From CAZQQN01 sp964549595 (GTDB lineage: Bacteria > Bacteroidota > Bacteroidia > CAILMK01 > CAYYUA01), in contig CAZJWK010000107.1 in NCBI GenBank assembly GCA_964549595.1, positions 1 to 9,750 on the forward strand: DNA of 9,750 bases, in the 5' to 3' direction. The notes under the pieces were generated by a model. That model saw only the letters and a list, made by a program, of their open reading frames with translations, was not told the DNA's origin and made no database searches. How positions within the stretch are numbered: the stretch's first letter is position 1; each line of letters opens with the position of its first letter. Positions 6,724 to 9,750 of the stretch are shown here, in pieces. The position numbers and the translations under genes were made by a program.

Positions 6724-8529
6724 ATGAAGGAATTACGTAATATAGCAATCATAGCCCATGTTGACCACGGAAAAACCACTTTAGTGGATAAAATTTTACA
6801 CCAATGCAAATTATTTGGTGATCATCAGGAAACCGGTGACCTGATCCTCGATAGCAATGATCTGGAGCGAGAGCGGGGTATTACCATTCTATCAAAGAAC
6901 GTATCCGTTAACTACAAAGATACCAAGATTAATATCATTGATACTCCTGGTCACGCAGATTTTGGTGGTGAAGTGGAACGGGTCCTTAATATGGCTGATG
7001 GGGTGCTGGTATTGGTTGATGCGTTAGAGGGGGCTATGCCCCAAACCCGATACGTACTGGAAAAGGCATTAAAAATTAATCTGAAGCCTGTGGTAGTCGT
7101 CAACAAGGTGGATAAGCCCAATTGCAGACCCGATGAAGTAATGGAGGAGGTTTTTGATTTAATGTTTACCCTGGGTGCTACAGAGGACCAATTGGATTTC
7201 CCGGTTCTATACGGCTCATCCAAAAATGGTTGGGTAGGTGAAGATTGGCAAAATCCTACTAACGATGTTTCCACCCTATTGGATCATATCTTATCTGATA
7301 TTCCAACCCCTTCTAAACCAGAGGGTAGCCTGCAAATGCAGGTGACTTCGCTCGATTATTCCTCTTATACCGGAAGAATTGCTATTGGCCGTGTAAACAG
7401 GGGAGCGGTCCGAAATGGTCAACAGGTTTCCCTTGTTAAAAGAAACGGTACTGTTCAAAAAGCGAAAGTTAAGGCCCTTTACACATTTGAGGGACTGGGT
7501 AAGGCACAAGCTCAGGAGGTGGAAGCAGGCGATCTTTGTTCTATAGCCGGGATTGATGGTTTTGAAATCGGGGACACGATAGCCGATGCTGAAAATCCGG
7601 AGGGGTTAAAACCCATAGCCATTGATGAGCCAACAATGGGTATGCTTTTTACTATCAATAATTCTCCTTTTTTTGGTAAGGAGGGGGAATTTGTCACCTC
7701 CCGTCAAATCAGGGATCGCTTATTTAAGGAAATGGAAAAGAACCTGGCCCTGCAAGTAGAGGAAATGGAAAGCCCGGATTCCTTTATGGTATATGGAAGA
7801 GGTGTGATGCATATTTCGGTGCTTGTAGAAACCCTGAGAAGAGAAGGGTATGAATTGCAGGTCGGACAACCCAGCGTGCTCAAGAAAACCATTGAAGGAA
7901 AAATGCATGAACCGGTGGAATACCTGAGTGCTGAAACACCGGAAAATACTTCCGGAAAAATCATCGAGGAAGTTAGCCAAAGGCAAGGACATATGCTTAG
8001 TATGCACCCCAAGGGAGACCGTGTTCAATTGGAATTTGAAATACCGGCCCGAGGTTTAATAGGCTTAAGGACCCAGGTTTTGAACCTTACCGGTGGGGAA
8101 GCCATTATGAACAACCGGTTCAAAGGGTATGAGCCCTGGAAAGGTAACATACCGGGCCGGACCAGCGGTGCGCTGGTGGCTATGGAAACGGGAACCGTTG
8201 TAGCCTATTCTTTGGATAAACTTCAGGATCGGGGAAAATTTTTTGTCGAGCCCGGTGATGAGGTTTATGAAGGACAGGTAGTGGGTGAGCACGTAAAGGA
8301 AAACGACCTTCCCGTCAAGGTGACCAAAACCAAGAAGCTTACCAATGTGAGGTCTGCCACAGCAGACGAAAAAATGAATATTGCTCCGCCAGTAAGATTT
8401 TCATTGGAAGAAGCCCTCGAATTCATTGCTAAGGATGAATTTGTTGAAGTAACGCCAAAACATATTCGCCTGAGGAAAATTCATCTTACTGAAAGCGAAC
8501 GTAAGCGGGCTGTTAAAGAATTGGAATAA
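6724..8529 (+). CDS. typA: Ribosome-associated translational GTPase BipA/TypA
   Basis: This 601-residue protein is a full-length TypA/BipA (E. coli BipA is about 607 residues), a translation-factor GTPase related to EF-G/LepA that binds the 70S ribosome and affects ribosome assembly and stress or cold adaptation. GTPase motifs are intact: G1 AHVDHGKT (11-18), G2 RGITI (51-55), G3 DTPGH (73-77), G4 NKVD (127-130) and G5-like GSSK (164-167). Domain II follows (about 200-290), then two EF-G-like domains, with RGVMHISVLVETLRREGYEL around 360-379. The C-terminal BipA-specific domain carries GLIGLRTQVLNLTGGEAIMN (about 444-463), including the typical GLIG.R block. ATG 6724 puts the G1 motif at the usual distance. 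The gene is monocistronic as far as the window shows: a 399-base non-coding gap follows. Confidence 0.97.
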   Translation: MKELRNIAIIAHVDHGKTTLVDKILHQCKLFGDHQETGDLILDSNDLERERGITILSKNVSVNYKDTKINIIDTPGHADFGGEVERVLNMADGVLVLVDALEGAMPQTRYVLEKALKINLKPVVVVNKVDKPNCRPDEVMEEVFDLMFTLGATEDQLDFPVLYGSSKNGWVGEDWQNPTNDVSTLLDHILSDIPTPSKPEGSLQMQVTSLDYSSYTGRIAIGRVNRGAVRNGQQVSLVKRNGTVQKAKVKALYTFEGLGKAQAQEVEAGDLCSIAGIDGFEIGDTIADAENPEGLKPIAIDEPTMGMLFTINNSPFFGKEGEFVTSRQIRDRLFKEMEKNLALQVEEMESPDSFMVYGRGVMHISVLVETLRREGYELQVGQPSVLKKTIEGKMHEPVEYLSAETPENTSGKIIEEVSQRQGHMLSMHPKGDRVQLEFEIPARGLIGLRTQVLNLTGGEAIMNNRFKGYEPWKGNIPGRTSGALVAMETGTVVAYSLDKLQDRGKFFVEPGDEVYEGQVVGEHVKENDLPVKVTKTKKLTNVRSATADEKMNIAPPVRFSLEEALEFIAKDEFVEVTPKHIRLRKIHLTESERKRAVKELE

Positions 8530-8928
8530 AATCCTCATATGAGTTACTTTATATTTTTCCCCTTGCCACTACTTTGACCTTTTGGTATTGGGATAAATTG
8601 CAATGGTAACCCCGGGCTCAAAGCTCTTCTCATTAAAATTTTCCCGGTAATTGTTAACTCCTTTAAAATAAATTTATGACAGCGGGAGGCTTTTGTAAGT
8701 AAAAAATCCTCAGACCCATCATGGGGTTATTCGTGACACGGTGTTAAGTTTATGTTAAAAAAATAAGGGCTAAAACTTTGATTACGAATTAAAAATCCGT
8801 TTATTTGATAAGTCAGTTTTTTAGCTACTTAATTAACTATTTATTGGAAAGATTGGGTTTTGTAAAGAGGGTTTAAAACATCTGGCTTTACTGAATAAAT
8901 AATTGGGTGCAAAGAGGCAACTCGTGTG
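8530..8928. other. 399-base non-coding stretch between bipA and the PAS sensor gene
   Basis: No credible ORF, tRNA or recognised riboswitch is visible here. The A/T-rich right half (about 8745-8900) probably holds the promoter of the sensor gene, but I find no exact TAnnTTTG. Small dyads are present: CTCATATGAG (8534-8543) just after the bipA stop, and CCCA-TCA-TGGG near 8715. Neither is followed by a T-run, so no clear bipA terminator can be named. The length and the GC-richer patch around 8605-8620 leave room for a small RNA, which the sequence alone does not prove. Confidence 0.5.
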
Positions 8929-9750
8929 ATGGGTACAAATATCTCTAATAAATCTTTTACCGAGAAAATTTTTGATCGTTTTTCTCAGGGAGTCATCGGT
9001 TTTGATGAAAATTTTACCGTTATCTACTGGAATCAAATCATCACGGAAAAAACCGCTTGGTCCCCTGACCCTGCTGAAAGTATCTCCTTAGGGGAGTTCC
9101 TGGGACTAGATCAAAAAACTGTCCATTGGCTTTTTGATAAACTAAAGAATGGGGAAACAATCCACTTGAATAAGCCTTTACACGTGGGGGCATTGAATGG
9201 CGTTTTCAAGTTAACCTGGGACCCGATCTTTGAAAATGATGCCTTTAATGGCGGGTATGTAATAATTGATACGAAAACTCCTATTTATCCAGGGGGTAAT
9301 ACTCCGGATTACGACACGTTAGCCAAAGCCTTTAACGAGACCCAGGAATCCATTATGATTACGGATGCTGAGCTGGAAAAGCCAGGCCACCGAATCCTTT
9401 ATGTCAATCCCGCATTTACCAGAATGACCGGCTATTCTGCGGAAGAATTACAAGGAAAAACCCCCCGAATCCTGCAGGGTCCGAAAACGGATAAAAGCGT
9501 TTTAAAGGACCTAAAAGAAAAATTAAAGGAAAACAAAAAATTTTCCGGTGAGGCTGTTAATTACCGGAAAGATGGTTCAGAATTTATTATTCAATGGGAA
9601 ATAGCCCCCATCAAGGATGATACCGGGGAAGTCACCCATTATGTGGCAGTTCAACGGGATTTAACGGAAAAAAGGAAAGCTGAAAAAAATTGGCATGAAA
9701 GTGAAAAACGGTTTTCAGAGTTTCTGGACAATGCCTCGGTTCCCATATTT
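8929..9750 (+). CDS. Multi-PAS sensor protein, N-terminal part (probably histidine kinase or other signalling protein), truncated by window edge
   Basis: The reading frame from ATG 8929 stays open for 274 codons to the window end. Residues about 10-115 look like a divergent first PAS domain (FDRFSQGVIGFDENFTVIYWN). Residues about 132-253 form a second, typical PAS plus PAC: ESIMITDAELE, YVNPAFTRMTGYSAEEL, GKTPRILQGPKTD, NYRKDGSEF and VAVQRDLTEKRKAE. The latter resembles LOV domains, but Pro179 replaces the flavin-adduct cysteine of the GxNCRFLQ motif. A short helical linker (about 247-260) leads to SEKRFSEFLDNASVPIF, the beginning of a third PAS. The output domain is beyond the edge; histidine kinase is most likely from such architectures, but diguanylate cyclase is possible. 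AAAGAGG (8911-8917) is a plausible ribosome binding site for ATG 8929 or the adjacent GTG 8926. There is no N-terminal membrane segment, so a cytoplasmic location is predicted. Confidence 0.9.
   Translation, partial: MGTNISNKSFTEKIFDRFSQGVIGFDENFTVIYWNQIITEKTAWSPDPAESISLGEFLGLDQKTVHWLFDKLKNGETIHLNKPLHVGALNGVFKLTWDPIFENDAFNGGYVIIDTKTPIYPGGNTPDYDTLAKAFNETQESIMITDAELEKPGHRILYVNPAFTRMTGYSAEELQGKTPRILQGPKTDKSVLKDLKEKLKENKKFSGEAVNYRKDGSEFIIQWEIAPIKDDTGEVTHYVAVQRDLTEKRKAEKNWHESEKRFSEFLDNASVPIF

Noticed and set aside
8534..8543. CTCATATGAG palindrome as a bipA terminator
   Set aside because: The stem would be too short and A/T-rich, and no T-run follows directly.
8605..8645. GC-richer patch containing CCCGGG, considered as part of a tRNA or riboswitch
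   Set aside because: No cloverleaf arms, no T-arm sequence and no known riboswitch core could be assembled around it.
8833..9036. Minus-strand open frame of 67 codons
   Set aside because: It overlaps the start of the PAS sensor gene, has no recognisable motif and is explained as a shadow of the A/T-rich leader and first codons.

Overview
The window looks like chromosomal DNA from a member of the Bacteroidota. Three TAnnTTTG-type -7 elements lie in front of genes, most starts lack a clear Shine-Dalgarno sequence, one gene uses a TTG start, and the gene set (GT9 heptosyltransferase-like enzyme, DapD, BipA, a large FG-GAP/beta-propeller surface protein, a multi-PAS sensor) fits that phylum. I cannot place it to genus. 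The DNA is moderately AT-rich. I see no insertion sequence, phage gene, CRISPR array, tRNA or rRNA.

Layout. Positions 94-666 (+) encode a small exported protein of unknown function with one calcium-loop-like motif. Its end overlaps by 7 bases the end of a convergent Dph6/COG2102-type PP-loop ATPase (660-1352, -). A 35-base gap then separates that gene from the divergent rnhA (ribonuclease HI, 1388-1870, +). rnhA converges on a leftward block of three genes on the minus strand, in transcription order: a 908-residue membrane-anchored protein with a C-terminal beta-propeller (6520-3794), dapD (3779-2967) and a GT9-family heptosyltransferase-like enzyme (2896-1892). The first two are only 14 bases apart and are probably cotranscribed. 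A perfect 10-base inverted repeat sits over the dapD stop codon. A 203-base divergent promoter region (6521-6723) separates this block from bipA/typA (6724-8529, +). A 399-base non-coding stretch follows, and then the start of a PAS-domain sensor protein (8929 to the right edge, incomplete).

The genes are mostly housekeeping: lysine/diaminopimelate synthesis (DapD), cell-surface glycan assembly (GT9), RNA-DNA hybrid removal (RNase HI) and ribosome-associated GTPase function (BipA). The block of the 908-residue protein, dapD and the glycosyltransferase has a cell-envelope flavour, but a functional link is only inference. I found no convincing undescribed multi-gene system. The points most worth a second look are the uncharacterised 908-residue protein, the LOV-like PAS domain with proline in the cysteine position, the cysteine cluster in the glycosyltransferase, and a local excess of the tetranucleotide CCGG.
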